From the NCBI GenBank assembly GCA_020848545.1, contig JADLHZ010000112.1, positions 1-64,000 on the forward strand: DNA of 64,000 nucleotides. Direction: 5' to 3'. The position numbers and the translations under genes were made by a program. Shown piece by piece: positions 17,566 through 26,989 of the stretch. This stretch comes from Deltaproteobacteria bacterium (GTDB lineage Bacteria > Myxococcota > JADLHZ01). The notes beneath the pieces were generated by a model. It made no database searches, was not told the DNA's origin, and was given only the letters and a program-made list of their open reading frames with translations. Every line of letters starts with the position of its first letter. The stretch's first letter is position 1.

Positions 17566-19644
17566 TTACCCGGCGGCGAGGATGTCGGACGCCGTCGTCT
17601 TGTAGATCTGGCCCACCGACTCGGCGGCCTTGTTGTAGCTCTCCATGATGCGCTGTTCTTGATCCTGGCGCTCTTGGATGTCGTCCTTCAAGTCCTGTTC
17701 CTTCACGCGCTTCTTCTCGATCTCGTGCAGGAGCTCTTTGATCTGGATCTCCACGGTGGCGAGCTGCCGGCGCAGGTCATCGAGCTCCGCCTGCATCTTG
17801 GCGAAGTCCTTCATGTACGCCGCCGCGACGACCTTGGTGGCGCCCTGCAGGAGCATCGCACCGGCGTTCAAGCACGAGCAGATCGTCGTCATCGTTTGCA
17901 TGGTCGACACCGCTTGGGCCGCGGCTGCACCGGCCGTCGCACCCACGGCGCCACCTGCCGCACCGCCGGCGGCACCGCCAATCGCCGCCGCGCTGGCGCC
18001 GGTTTGAGCAACCGCGGTACCGGCTTGAACACCGGAAGCGACGGCCTGCGTCGTCGCCGCGCCCTGCGCGACACCGCCCGCCGCCGCGCCGGCGGAAGCA
18101 CCGACCGACGCGAGGCTCGCCGCCGCGATCGGGAGCATGATGACGGCCATGTACAGCGAGCAGACGATCGAGATGACCATCAACGCCGTGCCGAGGCCGG
18201 ACTCGTTCAAGAACTTCTCGAAGTCCGCGGCGGCTTCTTCTAGCTTCGCTGCGGCATCGTCGAAGCCTAGCGCTTTTAGTATGAGCGCGACGCAATTCAT
18301 CAACGTCGGCAGCGATGAGATCAAAGTACAGACCGCGACTGTAATCGCGGCGATGACAAGCGTTGCACAGAGCACCGAGGCGACGCCCGACGACACTGCG
18401 AAGACCGCCATCATCGCCGCCGGGCCGGCCGAACCGCAGCTGAACACCGTGACGACGATGGCGACGACGATGACGACGACGAGCGCGATGATGCAGCCGA
18501 CCATCTGCCACGTGCGCGCGCAGTCCTGCGCTTCCTTCGCCTTCTTCGCAGCCTCCGAGCCCGACAGTTGCAGGCCGAGCACAGAGCCTTCCTTCACCAA
18601 CATCTGCGCGATGATGCCCTTCTTCTCTTCCTTCAACGCTTGCAGCTGGCTCTGCATGATCGCGAGATCATTCGCCGTGTCACCCTTCAACAGGCGCGCG
18701 GCGTGGCTGATGAAGTACTCGAGGCACGCCTCGATCATCGCCGGACCCTTCGGCCCGAGAAAGTCGGCGACCTTCTGCATGTCGACCTTGCCGTCCTGGC
18801 CGGTGAAGCTCGGCGTATCCCCGAGCCCCGTCGGCAGGCCGAGCTGACGCAACGACGCGCCGGCGATCGCCTGGCCGTAGCCCTCGCTGAGCCCGAGCGA
18901 GGCCGCGGCAAAGTTGCCCCAGGTCTTTTGCATGGAGACTTCGGGGAAGCCTTGCAAGCCGTTGTTCATCAGGAAGTCGACCGCGGTGCCCTTGGCCGCG
19001 TCAGTGAGGCGCAGCGCCGTATCGCCGAACTGCGCCTTGATCTGATCGCGCAGCGGCGACGCGGCGAACGCCTCTTGCAGCGCCGGCCCGAGCTTCTCGG
19101 ACAAGACGTTGTTGCCCATCGACGTGATGACGCCGTCCTGGGGGTTCTTCACGAAGTGATCGGTGCGCTCTTGGATCCACTTGACGCCGTCTTGCTGGAA
19201 CAGCCCTTTGACGACGTCACCGACGGCGCCGACGAGGCCCCCGGCGAGCTCGTTCGTCTGCTTGTCGCGCTGGCCGTCGACGGCCTGATCACCGTCGGGC
19301 AGCGTATAGTCGCCGAAGGCCTTGCCGGCGGGAGGCTCGGTTTGGCTCGTGGCGTTCGGCCCTTGCGCCGGACCGCTCGTCACTTGATCGGAGCCGAAGC
19401 TGACGGTCGGCTTCTTGGTCTCGGAGGTGGCGCCGGTGCCGCTCGTCGGCGCGCCGGTTTGCGAGCGCAGGCCGGCAGAGCCTTGACCGTTCTTGGGCGT
19501 CGGCTGTTCGCCCGGCAACGGCATGTCTTCGCCCGGCACGACGCCGCCTGGAACGAGGGGTTGTTTCGGTTTGTCGTCGACGGGCTGGGCGCCGGGGGTG
19601 GTCGTCGTCGGAGAGCCGGGAGAGGTGATCGTCGAATTCGCCAT
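17566..19644 (-). CDS. Membrane-inserting secreted protein, type III translocator (SctE)-like
   Basis: 692 residues from MANSTITSPG at 19644. Order: a Pro/Thr/Gly-rich disordered N-terminus (about 1-110), a helical region (about 120-340), a coiled-coil-prone stretch (LQALKEEKKGIIAQML), a strongly hydrophobic hairpin (TWQMVGCIIALVVVIVVAIV, then CATLVIAAITVAVCTLI), a second hydrophobic and Ala/Gly-rich region (ALMVISIVCSLYMAVIML), and a C-terminal charged coiled coil (MQAELDDLRRQLATVEIQ...). The absence of a signal peptide and this helical plan resemble YopB/IpaB-type translocon proteins, but no secretion apparatus, chaperone or SctB gene is in the window. The similarity is by architecture only. 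Confidence 0.6.
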   Translation of the reverse strand: MANSTITSPGSPTTTTPGAQPVDDKPKQPLVPGGVVPGEDMPLPGEQPTPKNGQGSAGLRSQTGAPTSGTGATSETKKPTVSFGSDQVTSGPAQGPNATSQTEPPAGKAFGDYTLPDGDQAVDGQRDKQTNELAGGLVGAVGDVVKGLFQQDGVKWIQERTDHFVKNPQDGVITSMGNNVLSEKLGPALQEAFAASPLRDQIKAQFGDTALRLTDAAKGTAVDFLMNNGLQGFPEVSMQKTWGNFAAASLGLSEGYGQAIAGASLRQLGLPTGLGDTPSFTGQDGKVDMQKVADFLGPKGPAMIEACLEYFISHAARLLKGDTANDLAIMQSQLQALKEEKKGIIAQMLVKEGSVLGLQLSGSEAAKKAKEAQDCARTWQMVGCIIALVVVIVVAIVVTVFSCGSAGPAAMMAVFAVSSGVASVLCATLVIAAITVAVCTLISSLPTLMNCVALILKALGFDDAAAKLEEAAADFEKFLNESGLGTALMVISIVCSLYMAVIMLPIAAASLASVGASAGAAAGGVAQGAATTQAVASGVQAGTAVAQTGASAAAIGGAAGGAAGGAVGATAGAAAAQAVSTMQTMTTICSCLNAGAMLLQGATKVVAAAYMKDFAKMQAELDDLRRQLATVEIQIKELLHEIEKKRVKEQDLKDDIQERQDQEQRIMESYNKAAESVGQIYKTTASDILAAG

Positions 19645-19803
19645 GTCGTGTGACCTCTGAGCGCACCTTAACGCCACCGTGCGATCTTGGTGGTTTTTCT
19701 ACCGATGCACGCTGCCCTTTTGGAAAAGTTATCCCGCCAAGGGTGCTTACATCGGTTAACGTTCTGGTGCGCAGTGTACCGCATCTAGGACAGAGAGCAC
19801 GTC

Positions 19804-22800
19804 ATGTCGACCACCCCAACGGTGGACCTGCTGAGCCAGTGGATCGCCGGCGCGATCGCCGAACAGTTGGCGCTGGCACCGAGTGTGGTCGCCAAGGACG
19901 CGGCGTTCTCAACGCTCGGCCTCGACTCGCTCGAAGCCACACGGCTCATCGCGAAGATCGGCGAGAAGCTCGGCCGCTCGCTGCCGGCGACGCTCGTGTG
20001 GGAGCACCCGACGATCGAGGCGCTGGCGCGTGCGCTCATCGAAGCGCCCGCTGCGTTGCCCCGTGGCGACGACCGCGCACCACCTGGTGAGCCGATCGCC
20101 ATCGTGGGGCTGGCTTGCCGCTTCCCCGGCGCCGAGGACGTAGACGCTTACTGGCGCCTGCTCGCCGAGGGGCGGAGCGCGATCGGCCCCCTGCCCGCCG
20201 GCCGCTGGGATCCTCACTGGCTCGCGGCGCTCGACGACGCCGAGCGTTCGAAGCTCACGCGCGGCGGCTTCCTCCCGGACATCGCCGGCTTTGACCCGCA
20301 CTTCTTCGGGATCTCGCCGAAGGAAGCGAACGTCATGGACCCGCAACAGCGGCTGATCCTCGAGCTCTGCTACGAAGCGCTCTGCGACGCCGCGATCGCG
20401 CCGCGCACGCTGCGCCACTCCGCCACCGCGGTGTTCGCCGGCGCGATCTGGTCCGACTACACGGTGCTCGCCCACCGCGGCGGCCCGGGCGCGCTCGGGC
20501 CGCACGCCGTCACCGGGTCACACCACGCGATCATCGCCAACCGCTTGTCCTACGCGTTCGGCCTCTTCGGTCCGAGCTTCACGCTCGACGCCGCGTGCGC
20601 GTCTGGCCTCGTCGCCGTGCACCTCGCGTGCGACAGCTTACGCCGCGGCGAGTGCACCGCAGCGATCGCGGCGGCGGTGAACCTCGCGGTCTTGCCTGAC
20701 AGCGCGCTTTCGGTCGCCCGGCTCGGCGCGTTGTCTCCGGATCACCAATGCTACGCCTTCGACGCGCGCGCCAACGGCTACGTGCGCGGCGAAGGCGGCG
20801 GCGTGCTCATCCTGAAGACGCTTACCCGCGCGATCGCTGACGGCGATCCGATCCACGCCATCGTGCGCGGCAGCGCCGTCAACAACGACGGCGCGAGCAA
20901 CGGGCTCACGGCGCCGAACCCGCGGGCGCAAGCGGCGCTGCTCGATGCGGCGTATCGATCGGCGGGCGTCGCGCCGAGCGCCGTCCAATATATAGAGGCG
21001 CACGGCACCGGCACCCCGCTCGGCGATCCGATCGAAGCACGCGCGCTCGGGGCGTTCTTCGCGCCAGGCCGCGGCGAACCGCTCGCGATCGGATCGGCGA
21101 AGACCAACCTCGGTCACCTGGAGGGCGCCGCCGGCATCGCCGGGTTGATCAAAGTGATCCTCGCGCTTCGTCACCGGCGGCTCCCCGCGAGCCTCGGCTA
21201 CGCGCACGACAATCCGCACGCGCCGCTCGCCGAGCTGCGCCTGCGCGTACCGACCGCGCTCGAGGCGTGGCCGCGCCCCGACGCCGCGCTCGTCGCCGGC
21301 GTCAGCGCGTTCGGGCTCGGCGGCACGAACGCGCACGTCGTCGTCGAGGAGTGGCCGCCTCACGCGCCAGCGGCCGCGAAGGAGGGCGTCGACACGTCGC
21401 ACGGGGTGGTCTTCGTCTTTGCGGGGCAAGGCGCGCAGTGGCCGGGGATGGGCCGCGAGCTCCTGCGGGCGGATCCCGTCGCGCGCCGGGTGCTCGAACA
21501 GTGCAGCGCGCACGTCGAGCGCTTGCTCGGCTGGTCGCTCGTCGACGAGATCGCGCGCGGCAGCCCACGCCTCTCGCAGATCGACGTGAGCCTACCGGCG
21601 ATCATCGCGATCGACGTGGCGATCGCCGCCTCGCTCCGCGCGCGCGGCGTGGAGCCTGCCGCGGTCATCGGCCACAGCACCGGTGAGATCGCCGCGGCGC
21701 ACGTGGCCGGCGCCCTCTCGCTCGAAGAGACGATGCGGGTGATCTGCGCCTACGGCACGACGATCGCGACGATGCGCGGCCAAGGCGCGATGGTGCTCGT
21801 CGAGCTGCCGTGGGACGAAGCCGCCGCGATCGCGAAAGAGAACGGTGTCTACGCCGCGATCCAAGACAGCCACGACGCGACGGTGCTCGGCGGCGCGCCA
21901 ACGGCGATCGCGCGCGTCGTCGAAGCCTTGCGTGCGCGCGGGGTGCTCTGCCGCGCGGTCGACATCGACGTCTCGCCGCACTGCGCGCTCGTCGATGCGC
22001 TGCGCCCGGCGTTGCTCTCGACGATCGGCACGTTGGCGCCGCAGCCGAGCCGAGCCGTCGCCTTCGTGTCGGAAGTGAGCGGCGGCGTGCTCGACGGCGC
22101 CCGCTTGGACGCCGCGCATTGGGCCCGCAATTTTGCCGAGCCCGCGCGTTTCTCCGACGGAGTAGACGCGCTGATCGCCAAAGGCCATCGCGCCTTCGTC
22201 AACGTCGCGCCGCACCCGATCAACGCCCACGCCATCGCCGTGAACGCGAAACACGCCCAAGCAAACGCCGCCGTCGTGGCGACGCTGCGGCGTGGAGAGC
22301 AAGGCGAGCTCGGCGCCATCGCCACCCAGCTCGGCGCGACGGCGACAAGCTCGCTACGCGTCGTCTTGCCGCTCTCGGCCGCGAGCCCGAAGGCGCTCGA
22401 AACGTTGATCGATCGCACGATCGCGGGCCTCGACGCCGTGCGGCTCGCAGATGCAGCGTACACCGCGAGCGTGCGGCGCGATCACTTTGCGCATCGGGTC
22501 GCGGCCGTGGGATCGACGGGCGCCGAGATGATCGCTGCGCTCCATCGGGCACGCGAGCGCATCGCCAAGCGTCCGCGCTTCGCCGCGAAGATCGCCTTCG
22601 TGCTCCCTGGCCAAGGCGCGGCGCGGCCGCTGTTGCCTCGCGCTTGGCTCGCGGCGCACCCGGCGTTCACCGATGCGCTCGCAGCCTGCGACACGGCGAT
22701 CGCACGCCACGGAGCTTTCTCCGTGCTCGAAGAGCTCGCGGCACCGGCAGAGCGCTCGCGCTTCGGCGAGATCGCCGTCACGCAGCCCTTGATCTTCGCG

Positions 22801-25800
22801 CTGGCGATCGCCCACGCGGCGTTGTGGCGCGCCCATGGCGTAGCTCCCGCGGCGGTGGTTGGCCACAGCATGGGCGAAGTCGCCGCCGCACATCTCGCCG
22901 GTGTCCTCACGCTCGACGAGGCCGCACGCGTGATCTGCGCCCGCAGCGCGCTGCTCGGCCGGCTCAGCGGAACCGGCGGCATGGCGCTCGTCGAGCTCGG
23001 CGCAAAGGACGCGCGCGCGGCGATCGCCAAGCGGCCGCTCGCCGTCGCCGCCGAGAACGGACCTCGCGCGACGGTCGTGGCCGGAGACGCGACGGCGATC
23101 GCCGAGCTCGTCGTTGAGCTCGACCAGAAGGGCGTGTTCTGCCGGCGCCTCGGCGTCGACGTCGCGTCGCACACGGCGCAGATGGATCCGCTGGCGCAGC
23201 CGCTCGCCGACGCCACCGCGGCGATCGCGGGCGCCACGCCACAGCTCACCTGGATGTCGAGCGTCGACGCCGCGCCGATCGACCGCTTGCGCCGCACCTA
23301 TTGGTTCGACAACCTGCGCCGCCCGGTGCTCTTCCAGCGCGCGATCGAGCGCTTGCTCGACGACGGCGTCACCACCTTCATCGAGCTCGGCCCTCAAGCG
23401 ACGCTGCTGCACGCGATCGGCGAGACCCTGCAGGCGCGCGGGCCAACGCTCGATGCGCGCGCGATCTGCGCCGGCGCCCGCGAAGGCGATCCGGAGCACG
23501 CGTGGCTCGACGCGCTCGCGGCGGCGTACGAGTCTGGCGCGTCGATCGCTTGGGAGGCGAGCTTTCCGAGCGGCGGCGTGCCGGTGCGGTTGCCCGCGTA
23601 CCCGTGGCAACGCGAGCGGCATTGGCTCGCGCCGGTGATCGAGCGGGTGCGTGCGGCGACCGGCGGCGATCAGCCGCTGCTCGACCGTGGCCTCTCGCCG
23701 CGCGGACAGCGTGGGACGCGCCACTGGGAGCTTCCGCTGAGCGCGATCGCGACGACCTGCCTCGGTGCGCATGCGCTCGAAGGAGAGGCGGTGCTGCCGG
23801 CGTCGGCGTACATCGCGCTGGCGGCGGAGGCCGGCGCCCGGATGCTCGGGGATCGCCCGATCGAGATCGCAGACCTGCGCCTACACGAGATGCTCTTCCT
23901 CGACGACGACGCGCGACGCCGCCTGCAAGTGACGATCGCCAAGGAGCAGCTCGAGATCGCCAGCGTGCAAGACGACGCTGACGGCGTCGTGCATGCGAGC
24001 GCCGTCATCTGCGTTGCGGAACCGGGCGTGGAGACCCAACCCGTGACGCCGTCAGGCGAGCCGATCGCTGATGCCGCGAGATTCTACTCGAGCTTACACG
24101 CGCGCGGCGTCGACTATGGCCCCGGCCTTCGCACGGTCGAGCGCGTCTGGCGCGACGGCGACACCGTGCGCGCGCGCGTGAGCCTGCCCGGCGTCGGCGA
24201 CGATGGCTACCGCGCGCATCCGGGGTTTGTTGACGCCTGCTTTCAGATCTTGCCGGCGTTGTTTCCGGACCAGGCGCTCGTGCCGGCGGCCATCGCACGG
24301 GTCCGGGTGTTCGCGAAGGCCGCGGGCCCCGCCTGGATCGTGGCGAGGAAGCGCGGCGATACAGCCGCCGACGCCAGCGTCATCGACGATCGCGGTGAGG
24401 TGCTCGTCGCGCTCGACGGCATCGCGCTCGCAGAGAGATCAGCCGACGCGCTCGGCCGCTGCGGCCACGCGATCGTGTGGCGTGAAAAGCCGCTGATTCG
24501 CAGCGGCGGTGCGCTGACGCCAGGAGCCTGGCTCCTCGTTTGTGATCGCGGCGGAATCCTTGCGCGCGTCGCCGAACGGCTACGCGAACGCGGCCACGTT
24601 TGCCTCGAGATCGCGAGCGCCGCCGAGGTCGCCACGGGCATCACCGAGGTGCGCCGCGCACACAAGAAACTTCCGTGGCACGGCGTCATCTACGGCGCGT
24701 GCCTCGACGACATGCCGCGGCCGCTCGCCGAGCTCGACCTCGGAGCCATCGAGACAGCGATTCGTCAGTCGTGCATCGCCGCGCTCACGACAGCGCAAGC
24801 GATCATCAACGAGGGGCTGCGCGGCGCACCGAAGGTCTGGCTGCTGACGCGTGGGGCGCAGGCGGTGATCGAGGGCGAAGCGCCGGCGATCGGCACCGCG
24901 CCGGTCTGGAGCCTCGCGCGCACGCTGGCGATGGAGGTGCCCGAGCTTTGGTGCGCCCGCGTCGACGTCGATCCGCGCAAAGACGCCGGCATCGACGCCG
25001 CGATCGTCGATGAGCTGACGCTCGCGGACGGCGAAGATCAGATCGCGCTCCGCGGCGACGTGCGCCACGTGGCGCGGCTCGTGCGGCGGCGCATCGCTCC
25101 TGCGACCGAGCCTCGGCTCGACGCCGGCGCGACCTACCTCGTGACCGGCGGACTCGGGGGTCTCGGACTCCAGGCGGCCCGGTGGCTCGCGAAGCTCGGC
25201 GCCAAGCGCATCATGCTCGTCGGCCGGCGACCGCCGAGCCCGAACGCCGCGCAGGCGATCGCCGCGCTCGAGGCGGACGGCGTCCGCGTGCTCGTCCGCG
25301 CCGCTGACGTCGCGAGCAAGCTCGACGTCACGCGCTTGGTCGGCGCGTGCGAACGCTTGCGGGGCGTCATTCACGCGGCCGGCACGCTCGATGACTGCAT
25401 CGTCGCGCTGCTCGGTGAAGAGCGCTTTTGGAAGCCGCTCGCCGCGAAGGTGCACGGCGCCTGGAACTTGCACCTCGCCACGCTGTCTCAGCCGCTCGAC
25501 TTCTTCGTCACCTATTCGTCTGCCGCGACCTTGCTCGGCACCATCGGCCAAGCGAACTACGCCGCCGCGAACGCGTTCCTCGATGCGCTCGCGCAGGCCC
25601 GTCGCGCGGCAGGCCTCTGCGCGACGAGCATCGCGTGGGGCACCTTCGACGTCGGCTTCGCGGCGCCGACGCTGCGCCACGGCGAGCGCCTCGCGGCCCG
25701 GGGATTCTCACCGCTGAGCGAAGGCGACGGCCACGCGCTCCTTTCACGCGCGATCGCCAGCCACGCGCCGAACCTCGCGCTCCTGCGCTTCGATCCAGCG

Positions 25801-26166
25801 CAGTGGCTCGCGGCTTATCCGCACGCCGGCGCGCCCTATTTCTCGGAGCTCGACGAGCGCACGACGCCGATCGTCGACGCCTCTGCCTTGCGCGCGCGTT
25901 TGTCCCAGGAAGCGCCGCACACCCGCCGCGCGAGCGTGCTAGCCGTCGTCCTCGCCGGCGTCGAGCGCGCGCTCTCGGTGCCCGCCGATCGCCTGGACGC
26001 CGAGACGCCGCTGCGCTTCTACGGCCTCGACTCGGCGACGAGCCTCGAGCTGCGCCGCAAGTTGGAGCAGGCGCTCGGCCTCCACCTCTCGGCGGCGACC
26101 TTCTTCACGCATCCTACTGCGGCCGCCATCACCGACAAGCTCTGCGCCGAGCTCGACGCCGGCTGA
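19804..26166 (+). CDS. Type I polyketide synthase, ACP-KS-AT-AT-DH-KR-ACP
   Basis: 2120 residues. Domains: ACP1 (about 8-85, Ser42 in GLDSLE); KS (about 95-515, Cys265 in DAACASG, His400 in EAHGTGT, His438 in NLGHLEG); AT1 (about 535-850, Ser625 in GHSTGE, His726); AT2 (about 928-1240, Ser1022 in GHSMGE, His1123 in VASH); DH (about 1288-1545, His1323 in HxxxGxxxxP, Asp1477); KR (about 1560-1960, TGGLGGLG at 1781, Ser/Tyr1919 present, LDD motif as in B-type KR); ACP2 (about 1990-2115, Ser2077). No thioesterase or reductive release domain, ER or methyltransferase is visible. AT1 has Tyr650 where AT2 has Arg1047. The product is unknown. It stands alone, divergent from the translocator-like gene across a 159-bp gap. 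Confidence 0.93.
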   Translation: MSTTPTVDLLSQWIAGAIAEQLALAPSVVAKDAAFSTLGLDSLEATRLIAKIGEKLGRSLPATLVWEHPTIEALARALIEAPAALPRGDDRAPPGEPIAIVGLACRFPGAEDVDAYWRLLAEGRSAIGPLPAGRWDPHWLAALDDAERSKLTRGGFLPDIAGFDPHFFGISPKEANVMDPQQRLILELCYEALCDAAIAPRTLRHSATAVFAGAIWSDYTVLAHRGGPGALGPHAVTGSHHAIIANRLSYAFGLFGPSFTLDAACASGLVAVHLACDSLRRGECTAAIAAAVNLAVLPDSALSVARLGALSPDHQCYAFDARANGYVRGEGGGVLILKTLTRAIADGDPIHAIVRGSAVNNDGASNGLTAPNPRAQAALLDAAYRSAGVAPSAVQYIEAHGTGTPLGDPIEARALGAFFAPGRGEPLAIGSAKTNLGHLEGAAGIAGLIKVILALRHRRLPASLGYAHDNPHAPLAELRLRVPTALEAWPRPDAALVAGVSAFGLGGTNAHVVVEEWPPHAPAAAKEGVDTSHGVVFVFAGQGAQWPGMGRELLRADPVARRVLEQCSAHVERLLGWSLVDEIARGSPRLSQIDVSLPAIIAIDVAIAASLRARGVEPAAVIGHSTGEIAAAHVAGALSLEETMRVICAYGTTIATMRGQGAMVLVELPWDEAAAIAKENGVYAAIQDSHDATVLGGAPTAIARVVEALRARGVLCRAVDIDVSPHCALVDALRPALLSTIGTLAPQPSRAVAFVSEVSGGVLDGARLDAAHWARNFAEPARFSDGVDALIAKGHRAFVNVAPHPINAHAIAVNAKHAQANAAVVATLRRGEQGELGAIATQLGATATSSLRVVLPLSAASPKALETLIDRTIAGLDAVRLADAAYTASVRRDHFAHRVAAVGSTGAEMIAALHRARERIAKRPRFAAKIAFVLPGQGAARPLLPRAWLAAHPAFTDALAACDTAIARHGAFSVLEELAAPAERSRFGEIAVTQPLIFALAIAHAALWRAHGVAPAAVVGHSMGEVAAAHLAGVLTLDEAARVICARSALLGRLSGTGGMALVELGAKDARAAIAKRPLAVAAENGPRATVVAGDATAIAELVVELDQKGVFCRRLGVDVASHTAQMDPLAQPLADATAAIAGATPQLTWMSSVDAAPIDRLRRTYWFDNLRRPVLFQRAIERLLDDGVTTFIELGPQATLLHAIGETLQARGPTLDARAICAGAREGDPEHAWLDALAAAYESGASIAWEASFPSGGVPVRLPAYPWQRERHWLAPVIERVRAATGGDQPLLDRGLSPRGQRGTRHWELPLSAIATTCLGAHALEGEAVLPASAYIALAAEAGARMLGDRPIEIADLRLHEMLFLDDDARRRLQVTIAKEQLEIASVQDDADGVVHASAVICVAEPGVETQPVTPSGEPIADAARFYSSLHARGVDYGPGLRTVERVWRDGDTVRARVSLPGVGDDGYRAHPGFVDACFQILPALFPDQALVPAAIARVRVFAKAAGPAWIVARKRGDTAADASVIDDRGEVLVALDGIALAERSADALGRCGHAIVWREKPLIRSGGALTPGAWLLVCDRGGILARVAERLRERGHVCLEIASAAEVATGITEVRRAHKKLPWHGVIYGACLDDMPRPLAELDLGAIETAIRQSCIAALTTAQAIINEGLRGAPKVWLLTRGAQAVIEGEAPAIGTAPVWSLARTLAMEVPELWCARVDVDPRKDAGIDAAIVDELTLADGEDQIALRGDVRHVARLVRRRIAPATEPRLDAGATYLVTGGLGGLGLQAARWLAKLGAKRIMLVGRRPPSPNAAQAIAALEADGVRVLVRAADVASKLDVTRLVGACERLRGVIHAAGTLDDCIVALLGEERFWKPLAAKVHGAWNLHLATLSQPLDFFVTYSSAATLLGTIGQANYAAANAFLDALAQARRAAGLCATSIAWGTFDVGFAAPTLRHGERLAARGFSPLSEGDGHALLSRAIASHAPNLALLRFDPAQWLAAYPHAGAPYFSELDERTTPIVDASALRARLSQEAPHTRRASVLAVVLAGVERALSVPADRLDAETPLRFYGLDSATSLELRRKLEQALGLHLSAATFFTHPTAAAITDKLCAELDAG

Positions 26167-26167
26167 T

Positions 26168-26920
26168 TCAACGCTTGGTCTTCAAGCGCTCGACCGCCGC
26201 GGTCAGGCGCGCACGCGTCGACGGCACGAAGAGCGCCGCGACGAAAGCGCCATAGCTCTCGGCGGCGAGCTCGCGCGCGCGGGTGACAGCGTCCCACTTG
26301 AGCATGCGCTTCGTTCTCGCGTAGGCGTCGCGATCGCCCATCGCCAGGGCGCGCGCACGCTCGAGCGCGCGCTCCCAGAGCACCTCGGGCTCGACCACCT
26401 CATCGACGAGCTGGGCGGCGAGCGCGGAGTCCGCCGAGAACAAGCGGCCTTCGAGCAACACCGTGTGCCACGAGGCTTTCGGCACGGTGTACTGAAGCAT
26501 CGACGTGACGAGGCTCGGATAGGCGATCCCGAGCGCGACGCCGGTCATCCCGAGCTTCGCCGATCCGCGCGCGAGCAAGCGCACGTCGCAGGCCCCGGCC
26601 AACACGAAGCCGCCGGCGATCGCGTGCCCGTTCAAGGCCGCGATCGTGGGCGCAGGCCAGAGAAATACCTTCTCCATCAGGCGACAGAAATCTTGGATGA
26701 GGCGCGACACCGAAGGCTCGTCGAGGGCCAGCAACGCCGGCAAGTCCAGGCCCGCGGAAAACGCAGTGCCATCGCCGGTCAAGACGACGGCGTCAGCCGC
26801 AGACACCGCGTCGAACGCGGCTTCCAGCCCGGCGAGAAAGTCCACGCCCATCGCGTTGGCCGAACCGAAGCCGAAGCGGATGTGACCCACGCGATCTTTG
26901 ATCTCGGTGACGAACGCCAT
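26168..26920 (-). CDS. Enoyl-CoA hydratase/isomerase (crotonase) family
   Basis: 250 residues from MAFVTEIKDRVGHI at 26920. Crotonase landmarks are the CoA-binding SAGLDLPAL loop and the oxyanion-hole segment NGHAIAGGFVLAGACDVRLLA. In place of both catalytic Glu residues of classical hydratases there are Thr and Ala-type positions in KLGMTGVALGIAYP, so hydration activity is doubtful; isomerase, hydrolase or decarboxylase activity is possible. It converges tail to tail with the PKS (1-bp gap between stops), so cooperation with the PKS is speculative. Confidence 0.8.
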   Translation of the reverse strand: MAFVTEIKDRVGHIRFGFGSANAMGVDFLAGLEAAFDAVSAADAVVLTGDGTAFSAGLDLPALLALDEPSVSRLIQDFCRLMEKVFLWPAPTIAALNGHAIAGGFVLAGACDVRLLARGSAKLGMTGVALGIAYPSLVTSMLQYTVPKASWHTVLLEGRLFSADSALAAQLVDEVVEPEVLWERALERARALAMGDRDAYARTKRMLKWDAVTRARELAAESYGAFVAALFVPSTRARLTAAVERLKTKR

Positions 26921-26989
26921 GAGCCCTCGCTTCGCGAAAAAGCCGATTTCTGGCAACAGCCGGCGCTGCCGCTTAGATTCACAGGTTGA

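Noticed and set aside
19645-19803. A sigma-54-type promoter before the PKS
   Set aside because: A GGTGCG...GTACCG stretch was considered, but neither half keeps the required GG and GC dinucleotides at proper spacing.
21676-23174. The tandem AT domains as a recent duplication or assembly error
   Set aside because: The two ATs are clearly diverged (GHSTGE and GHSMGE, different catalytic-His surroundings), so a collapse or duplication error is unlikely.
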